Source of the DNA: an uncultured Acetatifactor sp. | GTDB lineage: Bacteria; Bacillota; Clostridia; Lachnospirales; Lachnospiraceae | Direction of reading: 5' to 3' | DNA: 64,000 nt | NCBI GenBank assembly: GCA_910578185.1 | Contig: CAJTPN010000004.1 | Coordinates: 9,483 to 73,482, forward strand | In this document: positions 54,508-63,615 of the stretch, in pieces | Numbering within the stretch: position 1 is the stretch's first letter | Layout of the letters: every line of letters begins with the position of its first letter | Program-made: the position numbers and the translations under genes | The notes under the pieces: model-generated | The model's database searches: none | What the model saw: only the letters and a program-made list of their open reading frames with translations | Told to the model about the DNA's origin: nothing

Positions 54508-55272
54508 ATGGCTGATCACATTTTAATCACGGATAACCTTACTAAACAATATCAAAACACATACGCCGTGGATCATGTATCCATGACCATTGACCATGAA
54601 GATATCTATGGGTTCATCGGCGCAAACGGCGCAGGCAAGACCACTTTTATGCGAATGGTCTGCGGGCTGATAAAGCCCACAGCGGGAAGCCTCTCTCTGT
54701 TTGGCGCCGCCGATGAAAACAGTCTGCAAAAGGCAAGAAGACACCTGGGAACACTGATTGAACATCCTGCGCTGTATCCCAGCATGTCTGCCATGGAAAA
54801 TCTGGAAATACAGCATAGATATCTTTCCACAGATCCGGGAAATCATCCTCAAAATACAATGAAAGAACTGTTGGCACTGGTGGGCCTGAAAGATACCGGT
54901 TCCAAAAAAGCCGGCAGCTTCTCCATGGGAATGAAGCAAAGGCTCGGACTTGCACTGGCTCTCATAGGCAGTCCGGACTTCCTCATTCTGGATGAACCAT
55001 CCGTTGGGTTAGACCCCATAGGTGTGGTGGAACTGCGGGAACTTCTTCTAAAACTAAACCGTGAAAGAGGCATTACAATCCTCTTCAGCAGCCATAATCT
55101 ATCAGAGATGTCGCTGCTTGCCACCCGCTACGGCTTCCTGCATGGCGGAAAACTGGTCAAAGAGCTTACCGCCATGCAGTTGGAGCAGGAATTGTCCAGC
55201 GGCATAAGCCTGGAATCCTATTTTGTGGAACTGGTTGCTTGCTCCCATAATCAGAAAGGCAAAAATCTATGA
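54508..55272 (+). CDS. ABC transporter ATPase, BcrA/LanF type (1)
   Basis: 254 residues. Walker A GANGAGKTT, signature FSMGMKQRL, Walker B LILDEPSVGLDP, switch His in FSSHNLSE. It energises a permease for export or removal of a peptide antibiotic or lipid, as inferred from the BcrAB/LanFEG family. It overlaps the permease by 4 bp. Confidence 0.93.
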   Translation: MADHILITDNLTKQYQNTYAVDHVSMTIDHEDIYGFIGANGAGKTTFMRMVCGLIKPTAGSLSLFGAADENSLQKARRHLGTLIEHPALYPSMSAMENLEIQHRYLSTDPGNHPQNTMKELLALVGLKDTGSKKAGSFSMGMKQRLGLALALIGSPDFLILDEPSVGLDPIGVVELRELLLKLNRERGITILFSSHNLSEMSLLATRYGFLHGGKLVKELTAMQLEQELSSGISLESYFVELVACSHNQKGKNL

Positions 55273-56060
55273 GCCGTGTAGTTAGTGCCGAAGTATTTAA
55301 ATTAAGACATTGTAAGATATTATGGACTGTGCCCGTACTGTTTTTTGTCTCCGGATTCTACTTAGCCACCCTCGACTTTCCGGTATATGAGCTGTATAAC
55401 GGGCTTGCACTCTTCGCTCTGCCCACCCTGGCGCATCAGTTCCTAGCCATTGCTGCTGTGACCCTCACCGGATATGTCATCGGATTGGACTTCACCCATG
55501 GAACGATCCGAAACACACTTTCCACAGGCGTCGGCAGAACCTGTTATTTCTTTTCACGGCTGGGCGTGGTCATGCTGTTGCTTGCGGGACTTTACCTTCT
55601 GTCCATGTTGGGATATGTGCTGGGTCACCTTCCGGTGCTTCAACAACTGTTTGGAAACGAAATACTGTCCGGAAGCCGCCCTGAAATAGAACTGTTTGGA
55701 AGTAAACTTGCAATCTGCACCCTCTTCTCAATCCTGCAGCTGTGCGCCTATGCCTCTGTTTTCAATGCGGCATGTTACTTTGTCCGAAAGCAACTGCCTG
55801 TCATGACAGGCGGTATCGCTTTACTCATTGCAGAACAGATGCTGGGACAGCTTGCTGATAGATATCACATAACCTATACACGCCTGTTATTTGATTACGC
55901 CCCCGTAAAAGTGCTGAAAAACACTTTTGAGGTCTATGCGATACATGACAAAATCCTGACTTTGGGATTTTTAAAATTTGGCTTTTCCGCCCTGTTTATC
56001 ATTATCGCCAGCAGTGCCATCGGCTTTGTAAAATTCCGATACTGCTCCGAAAATACTTAA
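55269..56060 (+). CDS. ABC transporter permease, BcrB/LanE-like (1)
   Basis: 263 residues, six helices. The phrase DFTHGTIRNTLSTGVGR is the family signature (E/D-F-x2-GTI-x-N). Its start overlaps the ATPase stop by 4 bp. It forms the membrane path of the transporter. Confidence 0.9.
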   Translation: MSRVVSAEVFKLRHCKILWTVPVLFFVSGFYLATLDFPVYELYNGLALFALPTLAHQFLAIAAVTLTGYVIGLDFTHGTIRNTLSTGVGRTCYFFSRLGVVMLLLAGLYLLSMLGYVLGHLPVLQQLFGNEILSGSRPEIELFGSKLAICTLFSILQLCAYASVFNAACYFVRKQLPVMTGGIALLIAEQMLGQLADRYHITYTRLLFDYAPVKVLKNTFEVYAIHDKILTLGFLKFGFSALFIIIASSAIGFVKFRYCSENT

Positions 56061-56135
56061 GGCGCGTCCGGAAACTGCTTTCCCCACGATGTACATCAAA
56101 GCTCCCGCTTGCTTGCTGGAAAGTGCACGCCTTCT

Positions 56136-56151
56136 GGGACTGGAATAGGAG
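56136..56151 (+). repeat. Recurring RBS leader motif, copy 3
   Basis: GGGACTGGAATAGGAG carries the Shine-Dalgarno of the second permease. It is the same leader as at 2854 and 63566 but on the other strand, inside a 98-bp gap within an operon. Confidence 0.65.
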
Positions 56152-56158
56152 ACTTGCT

Positions 56159-56917
56159 ATGACTAATTTGTTGCGAAATGAATTGTTAAAACTAAAGCGA
56201 TCCAAATCGGTAAAAATTCTCTTTTGGTACTTTGCCCTCTATGCGGCTTTCAGCGCTCTGTTTCCAGGAGAGGGAGATTCCATTATGCAATATGGATTTT
56301 CCGCCCCCTTTACGGCCTTTGGCTCCTCCGGCGCTTCCGGCCTCTTCTTTTTCGCCGCCATTGCGGCAGGCGTGATTGCAGAAGAATTTTCACAGGGAAC
56401 CATACACAACGCGCTGGGGTGCGGTGTGGAACGACGCAGCTACTTTGTGGCAAAAGTATGCAATGTGATGTGCATCACTGCCTTTATCTACCTCTTTAGC
56501 CTGCTCATACACTGCGTCGTCAAAAATATCTTTTTCCCCTTTGCCCCGGACGGCCCGCGTTATTCCCACTATTGGCTGAAGGTTTTGGTGTATAACCTGG
56601 GCGCCGTTTTTGTGCTGCTTTGCAGCATGTCTGTGTATATCCTATTCAGCTACCTTTTCCGCAAAAGCGTCATTACCTTCGTGGTCTCTGCATTGGTAAC
56701 GTTTCTCGATCTGATCTGGTACGCCAAAGCCGCCCAAAAGGGTTTCGGCGGTCCGGTATCCGCCATGTGGAAAATGACGGAAATGATCCGTACCGGACCA
56801 TCCTCCGACAGGCTGCTTTCGACGGAATTCCTTGTAATGCTCCTACCCTCCCTCTGCATCGGCATAATCTCCCTGATCACAGCTTACCGATTATTTCAAA
56901 GGGCGGATATCAATTGA
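56159..56917 (+). CDS. ABC transporter permease, BcrB/LanG-like (2)
   Basis: 252 residues from the ATG at 56159, which has AGGAG at 7 bp; an in-frame upstream start (56123) lacks a site. Six helices and the family phrase EEFSQGTIHNALGCGVE. It probably pairs with the other permease, in the manner of LanE and LanG. Confidence 0.9.
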   Translation: MTNLLRNELLKLKRSKSVKILFWYFALYAAFSALFPGEGDSIMQYGFSAPFTAFGSSGASGLFFFAAIAAGVIAEEFSQGTIHNALGCGVERRSYFVAKVCNVMCITAFIYLFSLLIHCVVKNIFFPFAPDGPRYSHYWLKVLVYNLGAVFVLLCSMSVYILFSYLFRKSVITFVVSALVTFLDLIWYAKAAQKGFGGPVSAMWKMTEMIRTGPSSDRLLSTEFLVMLLPSLCIGIISLITAYRLFQRADIN

Positions 56918-56935
56918 CGAAAGGCATATAGCTTT

Positions 56936-57850
56936 ATGGATGAAATATTGACTACGAATGCTTTGGTGAAAAAATACGGCAGCCATATCGCCCTGAAGGA
57001 TATTTCCATACATGTCCCGCCAGGATGCATCTATGCCCTTGCCGGCAGAAACGGCGCGGGCAAAACCACCCTGATCCGCCTGATCTGCGGACTGCAAAAG
57101 CCTGACTCCGGAAGCTATACCCTCTTTGGGAAATCAAATACGGACAAAGAAATACAAAAAGTAAGAAAGCGTATGGGCGTAATCATAGAGCGGCCTGCCA
57201 TTTACCCCTCCATGACCGCAGCGGAAAATTTAATGGTGCAGTACAGAATTCTCGGTATGCCCTCCTTTGATGATATCCCTGCCCTTCTCTCATTGGTTGG
57301 TTTAAAGGATACGGGAAAGCAAGCCGCCGGAACATTTTCCCTGGGTATGAAGCAGCGTCTTGGCATCGCTATAGCACTGGCAGGCCACCCGGATTTCCTG
57401 GTACTGGACGAACCTGCCAACGGACTGGATCCCCAGGGCATCATTGAATTGCGAGAATTGATCTTACGCTTGAACCGTGACCGCCAGATCACACTGTTTA
57501 TCTCCAGTCATATACTGGATGAGCTTTCCCGCATCGCCACACATTATTGCTTTCTTGATCAGGGATATCTTCTCCGCGAGATCACTGCTGCAGAACTAAA
57601 CGCCGCTTGCAGAAAATGCATCTGCCTCTCTGTAAACAGCACCTTGCCGCTCTGTGCGGTATTAGATGAAAAAGGACTGAAATATCGAATTTTGTCAGAC
57701 ACCCTGGCCGAAATTTACAGTCCCGTGATCATTACCCAGCTGGTACAGGCACTGGCCGCAGCAGGCTGTACGGTCCTATCCATTCACGAACGTGAGGAAG
57801 GTCTGGAAAACTACTATCTGAATCTAGTGCTTCCTCCGGACAGAAACTGA
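56936..57850 (+). CDS. ABC transporter ATPase, BcrA/LanF type (2)
   Basis: 304 residues. Walker A GRNGAGKTT, signature FSLGMKQRL, Walker B LVLDEPANGLDP, switch His in ISSHILDE. The C-terminal extension of about 80 residues is longer than in the first ATPase. Two ATPases for two permeases is unusual for LanFEG, so there may be two transporters or a heterodimeric ATPase. Confidence 0.93.
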   Translation: MDEILTTNALVKKYGSHIALKDISIHVPPGCIYALAGRNGAGKTTLIRLICGLQKPDSGSYTLFGKSNTDKEIQKVRKRMGVIIERPAIYPSMTAAENLMVQYRILGMPSFDDIPALLSLVGLKDTGKQAAGTFSLGMKQRLGIAIALAGHPDFLVLDEPANGLDPQGIIELRELILRLNRDRQITLFISSHILDELSRIATHYCFLDQGYLLREITAAELNAACRKCICLSVNSTLPLCAVLDEKGLKYRILSDTLAEIYSPVIITQLVQALAAAGCTVLSIHEREEGLENYYLNLVLPPDRN

Positions 57851-57947
57851 GCTCCTGATCCCCATTCCGATCTATCTGCCCAAAGCATTTGGACTTTACA
57901 GCAATCCCATCCCCGAACTCAATACACATAAATTGAAAGGTATCAAC

Positions 57948-58832
57948 ATGAAATTACTCATAAGCATCATTTGTCTGCTCTCTGCCGCCCTCCTGCTGTC
58001 AGTCCGAAAAATCCTGGTTCTAAAAAAGGGCCTGAATGAAATAATGAATACATTGGAGGAAATCACCCGGAATGACACCAACTTATTGTTGACCGTGTCC
58101 TCCCGGGATCCTTGGCTGCTGCGGCTGGCCCGCCAACTGAACCTTCAACTTGAACGTGTTGGAGAGGCACGGCGCAACTATCAACACGGCGACTTGGAAC
58201 TGAAAGAAGCCGTCACCAATATCTCACATGATTTGCGCACGACCCTCACCGCCGTCAGCGGCTATCTGGAGCTGCTGGAAAAGGAATCCCATTCCCCAAA
58301 AACCCTTCGCTACCTGGAAATCATTCACACCCGTGTGACGGATATGAAAGCGCTGACGGAAGAATTGTTTCGCTACTCCATTGCCATATCTGCCCCCGAA
58401 ACGGTAAGGAATCCGATCTCATTAAACAGGACTCTGGAGGAAAGTCTTCTGAGCTTCCATGCCGTCATGAGCCAAAAAGGAATCCGGCCAAACGTATCCT
58501 TCCCTTCCTCTCCTGTGATACGCCGACTGGACCAGGCCTCACTGTCCCGTATCTTCAATAATATCATGTCCAATGCGTTAAAATACAGCGACGGAGATTT
58601 TGAAGTCACGCTCACCCCGGACGGAACCATTACCTTTTCCAATACCGCAGGCAACCTGAATCCCGTATTGACCGCAAAGCTTTTTGACCGATTCTACACA
58701 GTAACCACCACCAGAGATTCCACCGGCCTTGGACTGTCCATCGCAAAACACCTGACCCAACGCTTAGGCGGCAATATTGCTGCGGAATACCGCCACGGAA
58801 AGCTCATGATCACCATAAATTTCCCAGAATAA
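57948..58832 (+). CDS. Sensor histidine kinase
   Basis: 294 residues from the ATG at 57948 (AAAGG at 8 bp). One N-terminal helix and almost no outside domain, as in kinases that sense through a partner transporter. H-box SHDLRTTLTAVSGYLELLE, where the usual Pro after Arg-Thr is Thr; N-box NNIMSNALKYS; G-box DSTGLGLSIAKHL. It should phosphorylate the response regulator at 53694. It closes the transporter operon. Confidence 0.92.
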   Translation: MKLLISIICLLSAALLLSVRKILVLKKGLNEIMNTLEEITRNDTNLLLTVSSRDPWLLRLARQLNLQLERVGEARRNYQHGDLELKEAVTNISHDLRTTLTAVSGYLELLEKESHSPKTLRYLEIIHTRVTDMKALTEELFRYSIAISAPETVRNPISLNRTLEESLLSFHAVMSQKGIRPNVSFPSSPVIRRLDQASLSRIFNNIMSNALKYSDGDFEVTLTPDGTITFSNTAGNLNPVLTAKLFDRFYTVTTTRDSTGLGLSIAKHLTQRLGGNIAAEYRHGKLMITINFPE

Positions 58833-58933
58833 GCTTCGGTGTACCCCCTCATGGCATCGTTTGCCATTTCTCCTACGTCCGGACGACAGGGCAGCAGAAC
58901 CGTTGAAAGGACTTATAATCATTGGACGCTTCC

Positions 58934-59422
58934 TTAGATCTGCGCCGCAACCGCCTGCAATTCCCATTGGGTAAATCTGAAATATTCCCTTCCAATCTCC
59001 CGTTGGGCGCCTGCTTTTTCATAAAACGCAATGGAAGGTTTATTCCAGTCAAGACAACTCCATTCCATTTCCACATAACCTTCCGCAAGTACAATCCGGG
59101 CTACCCCGGCAAGAAAATACCGTCCTAAGCCATGGCCCCGATAATCCGCTTTCAGGAAAAAATCCTCCAAGTGTACTTTTCCTGCGGCAGAAAAAGAACC
59201 AAATATAGGATAGTACAAAGCATATCCTATCGCCTCCTTATCATATTCGGCAATCAAAACCGTAGCGGCATTTCTTTCAAACAGCCAATGATACAACTGT
59301 TCTTCCGTTCCCGTCATATCCTGCGGTCTCTTTTCATATGATGCCAGGCATTTTATCAAATACCGTATCAATGGAATATCTTCCCCTTGTGCTTTTCGTA
59401 TCGTCAGATTCTTTTTATCCAT
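58934..59422 (-). CDS. GNAT acetyltransferase, diamine/spermidine acetyltransferase-like
   Basis: 162 residues. The SSAT-like segments are clear: GKVHLEDFFLKADYRGHGLG (acetyl-CoA loop RGHGLG) and MEWSCLDWNKPSIAFYEKAG. It probably acetylates a polyamine or diamine; the substrate is inferred. It has its own promoter and is convergent with the kinase gene. Confidence 0.88.
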   Translation of the reverse strand: MDKKNLTIRKAQGEDIPLIRYLIKCLASYEKRPQDMTGTEEQLYHWLFERNAATVLIAEYDKEAIGYALYYPIFGSFSAAGKVHLEDFFLKADYRGHGLGRYFLAGVARIVLAEGYVEMEWSCLDWNKPSIAFYEKAGAQREIGREYFRFTQWELQAVAAQI

Positions 59423-59484
59423 CTACTCCATCCCCTGAAAAATAAAAATCTGTCACCGCCGTAACCGCCGACAGCAACAATGCA

Positions 59485-59513
59485 ATTATAGCACATACCC
59501 TGTGGAATCACAA
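59485..59513 (-). promoter_or_regulatory. SigA-type promoter of the GNAT gene
   Basis: On the minus strand, -35 TTGTGA (59508-59513), 17 bp, extended -10 TGCTATAAT (TATAAT at 59485-59490), about 60 bp upstream of the ATG. Confidence 0.7.
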
Positions 59514-59580
59514 TGTTATGCCCTGCACGATACCCCATTATTAGGGGTTCCCGACCAATCAGACCCTCGCAAAGTCAGGC

Positions 59581-59934
59581 CTAAGTCAATGGTAGGATTT
59601 CTGCTGCTTGAGCCGCTTTTTCTCTGGCGGCTTCCCTGCTCTCCTGTGCGTGGATAGCCTTCAGCATCATGGCAACGGTTTTCATCCTGTTGCGGGGGGT
59701 GACGGAAAATATGTTACGGTAAAAATGTACGGTACATCGCTGATAACGTGCGTCTGCAAACACCTCAGGGATTGTTTCCAGCATACCCAGGTTCTTATCT
59801 CCGATAATGAGATGAACTCCGCAAAGGCCGCGCTGCTTAAGCCATACAAAGAAGGAACGCCAGCTTTCCTTATCCTGGCCCCTATCTTTGACTGTAACAT
59901 TTTCATCCCCCTGTATTCCGGCATTACACACCAT
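59581..59934 (-). pseudogene. IS256-family transposase fragment
   Basis: 117 codons matching the centre of mutator-type transposases: SWRSFFVWLKQRGL, then LIIGDKNLGMLE (second catalytic Asp), then YQRCTVHFYRN and FSVTPRNRMKTVAMML. The region with the first Asp and the C-terminal Glu are missing, so it cannot act. No terminal inverted repeats were found. It marks past insertion between the GNAT and ABC genes. Confidence 0.88.
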
Positions 59935-59994
59935 CTATCAAATAACCGCCCTCAACGTTTATTTACGTTTTTCAATTAATAGAAAATCAGCCTC

Positions 59995-61671
59995 TTATTC
60001 GCTTAGGATTTTAAACAGATTATAAAATACCTCACCCTTTTCAATTAATTCGTCGAAGCTTCCTCTTTCCACAATTTTGCCGCTATCCATTACAATGATT
60101 TCGTTGTATCTCTGCATGAGTGCTTTGTTATATCTATGTGTGATGTTTATAATAGTCATGTCCTCATCCAGCAGTCTTTTTTCTATTTCATAGGCGGTTT
60201 CATTATCCAGCCCGGATGTGATTTCATCAAGAAAAGTCATTGTCTTGTTTCTTAAAAACAGCCTTGCCAGAGCAATTCTCTGCAGCTCACCGCCCGAAAA
60301 ATTACTGCCGTTTTCCCGGATTTTTTCATCCACCCCATTCGGAAGTTTCTGAATGGTATCATAAATACCGGCCTTCTTAAGGGCATTTATTACCTCTTCT
60401 TTTGAATACTCCTGATACAGGGCCACATTATGAAAGACCGTATCATTAAATATGTAGGTCTGCTGATAACAGACGGGGCTTACACGCATGATGCTTTCTC
60501 GGTTAAGCTCTGACAGCTCTTTTCCATTAATTAAAACTCTTCCATCATAATCCGCTCCATATTCCGTAAGCAGTTTTATGATGCTTGATTTGCCGCTTCC
60601 GCTTTTACCTACAATCGCATACTTTTTGCCCTTCTCAAAATGAAGCATAAGCTTATCCAAAGAAAAGCTGTCGTTAATTTTCTGGTGAACATGCTCCAGG
60701 CGAATTTCCCGGATATTTTCCTCTAAACTCTCTTTATTATCGTTTTCGCTTTCAAGCTCCAATAAAGACTCCCATTCTGCTTTTACTTTATCCATGGCTT
60801 TCAGCTGAATCATCCCATTGGCGATTGCCTTACTCGGTGTTAAAACAAAATTCATCATATTTGTAATCCCCACCACTTCACCAAGCGTAATTCTGCCTGC
60901 TGCAACAAAAAACAGACAGCTTCCCAAAACAATTAGGAATGCTGCATTATTTACAAAGGACGCCAACGCCTGTGCCCAGTACAGAGTTTTAGATGAATAT
61001 TCATTTTTTCTGCTCACAAAATCGCTTAGCTTTGCCTGCTTTCCCAGAATCTGCTTCACGGCGTCATAGGTTCTGATTACCTTATGACCGCCCAAATCAT
61101 TTTTAACGCCATCCAGATAAACTTCCACTGCCTCCGTATACTCTTTCCTGGAAGATGCTATTTTCTTTTTCAAAATATTCGGGACTCCAAATTGTACGAT
61201 GCTGACTACGGCAACGATCAGTAAGATAAACGGTTCTACGCAAAGCAGGTACACAACGGCAACCACTACAAAAGCAAACTGCATAATCATACCATACATA
61301 TTGTTGACTCCGTCGTTCAGTATGATCCCTATATCTGTCGTAAATTTGGATAGATAATAAGCTAGACCCTTCTTTTCAAACTGATTAGCAGAGATATAAA
61401 ATAGCTTACACATCACCTGGTCACGTAAATCTTTCTCCATATCCCGCACAACGGCAGCCTGTCTTTTTTTGCCGATCCACTCAAAAATAAACACTGCTAT
61501 ACTGAAAGCGGCGGCAATAAGGCACTTTTCTGCCAGATCTTTGTAACTTTTGGAATCTATTAAAAGCTGCATAATATAAGATCGCAAGGGCGCCATAACT
61601 CCTACAATTACCACCGGTATCAGGCTAATCAAAAATTTACATGCGTTTTTTTTGTATATACTTTTAATCAT
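59995..61671 (-). CDS. ABC exporter, fused membrane and ATPase domains
   Basis: 558 residues. Six-helix exporter domain (1 to about 310), then ATPase with Walker A GKSGSGKSS, signature FSGGELQRI, Walker B TFLDEITSGLD and switch His in ITHRYN. No peptidase domain is attached. This type often exports peptides or natural products, but no biosynthesis or peptide gene is seen beside it. It sits between two transposase remnants and its AT-richer text suggests it was acquired (judged by eye). Confidence 0.9.
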   Translation of the reverse strand: MIKSIYKKNACKFLISLIPVVIVGVMAPLRSYIMQLLIDSKSYKDLAEKCLIAAAFSIAVFIFEWIGKKRQAAVVRDMEKDLRDQVMCKLFYISANQFEKKGLAYYLSKFTTDIGIILNDGVNNMYGMIMQFAFVVVAVVYLLCVEPFILLIVAVVSIVQFGVPNILKKKIASSRKEYTEAVEVYLDGVKNDLGGHKVIRTYDAVKQILGKQAKLSDFVSRKNEYSSKTLYWAQALASFVNNAAFLIVLGSCLFFVAAGRITLGEVVGITNMMNFVLTPSKAIANGMIQLKAMDKVKAEWESLLELESENDNKESLEENIREIRLEHVHQKINDSFSLDKLMLHFEKGKKYAIVGKSGSGKSSIIKLLTEYGADYDGRVLINGKELSELNRESIMRVSPVCYQQTYIFNDTVFHNVALYQEYSKEEVINALKKAGIYDTIQKLPNGVDEKIRENGSNFSGGELQRIALARLFLRNKTMTFLDEITSGLDNETAYEIEKRLLDEDMTIINITHRYNKALMQRYNEIIVMDSGKIVERGSFDELIEKGEVFYNLFKILSE

Positions 61672-61816
61672 TATTTATCCCTTTTTCCACAAAGTTCGCG
61701 GCAATAATTATTGTCTTAATATGCCTAAAGTGCTTTGGCATCACTTCTTTCCACTTACCGCCCTATTCCATTTGCGATTTGTTACGCATCAAGTATATCA
61801 CCAATACAAATGACAT

Positions 61817-62269
61817 TCAACCCTCATACGCAATCCCTGCCTTGATTTCTGCCTTATCCCTCCTTAGTTTCTTCCGATCCTTCCCCTGTAGTTTTACATA
61901 CACGCCGTCCGCTTCCTAAAACAGCACAGGCACCTCCTTCTTACCTTGTACATGTCCCTTTTTATACTCTTCCACAAGCTGCGCCTCTTCTTCGCAGACT
62001 TTCTCCCCCATCTGCTGTATCACGTTCCATACTCCCATGGCGCTGATACTCTGTCCTGTCTTTTCACTCACCTTCGCTGCACATTCCCGGTAGAACAGTT
62101 CCGTAATTCCTTTTACCAACTGTTCCGATATATTTGTGGAAATGAGTCCCACTCTGTTAAGCTCCAGCGTTTCCTCCAGCAGATACACATAGTGTTTCAA
62201 ACCGTCTTCCTCCACTGCCTCGTATACTGCCCTGCGATAGACTACCTCCCCGTACACCGTCTTTATGGC
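61817..62269 (-). pseudogene. ISLre2-family transposase remnant with nonsense mutations
   Basis: From KTVYGEVVYRRAVYEA through LISTNISEQLVKGITELFYR and TGQSISAMGVWNVIQQMGEK to GKKEVPVLF the frame matches ISLre2 transposases. A TAG (61916-61918) then replaces the Glu expected after VLF, and the frame goes on as EADGVYVKLQGKDRKKLRR up to a second nonsense TGA at 61817-61819. The N-terminus and the catalytic C-terminal half are absent. Inactive. Confidence 0.88.
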
Positions 62270-62305
62270 GGGCTAAGTACCCCATTCCCAACACGCCGTA
62301 AGCGC

Positions 62306-62349
62306 AAAAACAAAACTGCCGCAATAAGCGATACGCCCTATTGCGACAG
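62306..62349 (-). terminator. Terminator of the PadR-DUF4097 unit
   Basis: On the minus strand CTGTCGCAATA / TATTGCGGCAG (11 bp with one G-T pair) is followed by TTTTGTTTTT. Confidence 0.88.
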
Positions 62350-62359
62350 CCTCATTATC

Positions 62360-63559
62360 TTATACACACTGTATGTTGATATTTCCAGAACCGGATTTAA
62401 TTGTTACTTTACATGCTCCGTCCCCATAACGGAAGGTTCCCTTTTTGGCGGTAATCTTTGTCTCATCCTTCCATGAAACCTTGGCATTTCCGCTTATGGT
62501 TTTCACCGCAGCTTCAACCCCCGTGGCATCCTCCAAGCCAAACTGTACATTACCGCTGGCCGTGGTTAATGTAGCCTGCTTTAATCCCCCTGTGGTCTTC
62601 ATCTTAATATTGCCGCTGGCCGTGCCGCACTCACAGTTTTCCGAATTCGTCTTCATCTGAATATTGCCGCTGGCTGTGGTACACTTAACTTCCCCACAAT
62701 TACCTTCCTTTAAGGAAATATTGCCGCTTGCCGTGGTAAATTTACCAAACTGTATATTGGTATTACTCATATTAACATTACCGCTGGCCGTAGATAGCTT
62801 ACCATGCTGAATTTTTCCGTCAACAATATTGATGTCTCCGCTGGCTGTCTGCAAGCTTACGACTTCTGTGGCCGTTCCCGCAATATTGATATTTCCACTG
62901 GCGCTTGTACCCTTTAATTCCTCCAACTCCAATTCTGAAATACGGATATCCCCGCTGGTTACGGAAGCATTCAGCTTCGGCATTCCCTTTGGAATTTTTA
63001 CGATCAATGTAATGGAATGATTCTCCCCGCCAAAATTGGAAGCATTTCCATAAGAGATGATGGTACGTCCAAAGAGCTTTATCTTGATCAGCTCTCCCTT
63101 ATCCACCTGGCTGTCATCCTCACCTTCCCTAAGCTTTACCTCCCCGTAATAGACCCCGTTTTCCTGCCGCTGACAAAATTCATACTTCAACTGACTGCTT
63201 ATATTTTTATTATTTTTGTACTCCACATGGAGTTTCTGGTCCTCCGACGGCTCCACGATCACATCTGCCACACAGCCCTTCAGAACAACCTCCTTAAATT
63301 CTTCGGAATAAGTAAATTTCTTTTCAGGCTCTTCCTCCCACCGAATGTTGGCGGCATCCATCTCCGGCCTATCCTGGATCATTTCCTGTACCATATCCTC
63401 GATATTTCCCAGCTCCCCAATAATTTCCTCTTCCGACTTTCCCTGCTTTTCCCCTTCGGCAAAGTGCTGAATATAATCTTCCAAAATCTCCTCCTGCAGT
63501 TCTCTGCCAAACGTCTCCAGTCTTTCCCGCAGTTTTTCCATATATTCTGATTTGGTCAT
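62360..63559 (-). CDS. DUF1700/DUF4097 protein with tandem TASGN beta repeats
   Basis: 399 residues from the ATG at 63559, chosen for its AGGAGG; a start at 63610 would add 17 residues. Residues 1-60 are DUF1700-like (MTKSEYMEKLRERL), and the rest is a DUF4097 adhesin-like beta structure. From about residue 200 the phrase T-A/S-SGN/D recurs about every 19 residues some nine times (TSASGNINI, TASGDINIV, TASGNVNMS, TASGNISLK, TASGNIQMK and so on), forming a regular ladder. No signal peptide or membrane helix is seen. It is cotranscribed with the PadR gene; function is unknown. Confidence 0.85.
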   Translation of the reverse strand: MTKSEYMEKLRERLETFGRELQEEILEDYIQHFAEGEKQGKSEEEIIGELGNIEDMVQEMIQDRPEMDAANIRWEEEPEKKFTYSEEFKEVVLKGCVADVIVEPSEDQKLHVEYKNNKNISSQLKYEFCQRQENGVYYGEVKLREGEDDSQVDKGELIKIKLFGRTIISYGNASNFGGENHSITLIVKIPKGMPKLNASVTSGDIRISELELEELKGTSASGNINIAGTATEVVSLQTASGDINIVDGKIQHGKLSTASGNVNMSNTNIQFGKFTTASGNISLKEGNCGEVKCTTASGNIQMKTNSENCECGTASGNIKMKTTGGLKQATLTTASGNVQFGLEDATGVEAAVKTISGNAKVSWKDETKITAKKGTFRYGDGACKVTIKSGSGNINIQCV

Positions 63560-63565
63560 GTTTTT

Positions 63566-63587
63566 CCTCCTATTCCAGTTCCGTTTC
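63566..63587 (-). repeat. Recurring RBS leader motif, copy 4 (DUF4097)
   Basis: On the minus strand it contains GAACTGGAATAGGAGG just before the DUF4097 start. It is nearly identical to the GH13 leader 60 kb away, with one difference in 22 bp. Confidence 0.7.
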
Positions 63588-63615
63588 TTCTCTCCTGCGT
63601 CCTTCCTCAATCAGG

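Noticed and set aside
54508..58832. Lantibiotic biosynthesis cluster
   Set aside because: Only immunity-type transporter and regulatory genes are present; no precursor peptide, LanB, LanC, LanM or LanT was found.
59581..59934. IS256 fragment as a live insertion sequence
   Set aside because: Catalytic residues at both ends are missing and no terminal repeats were seen.
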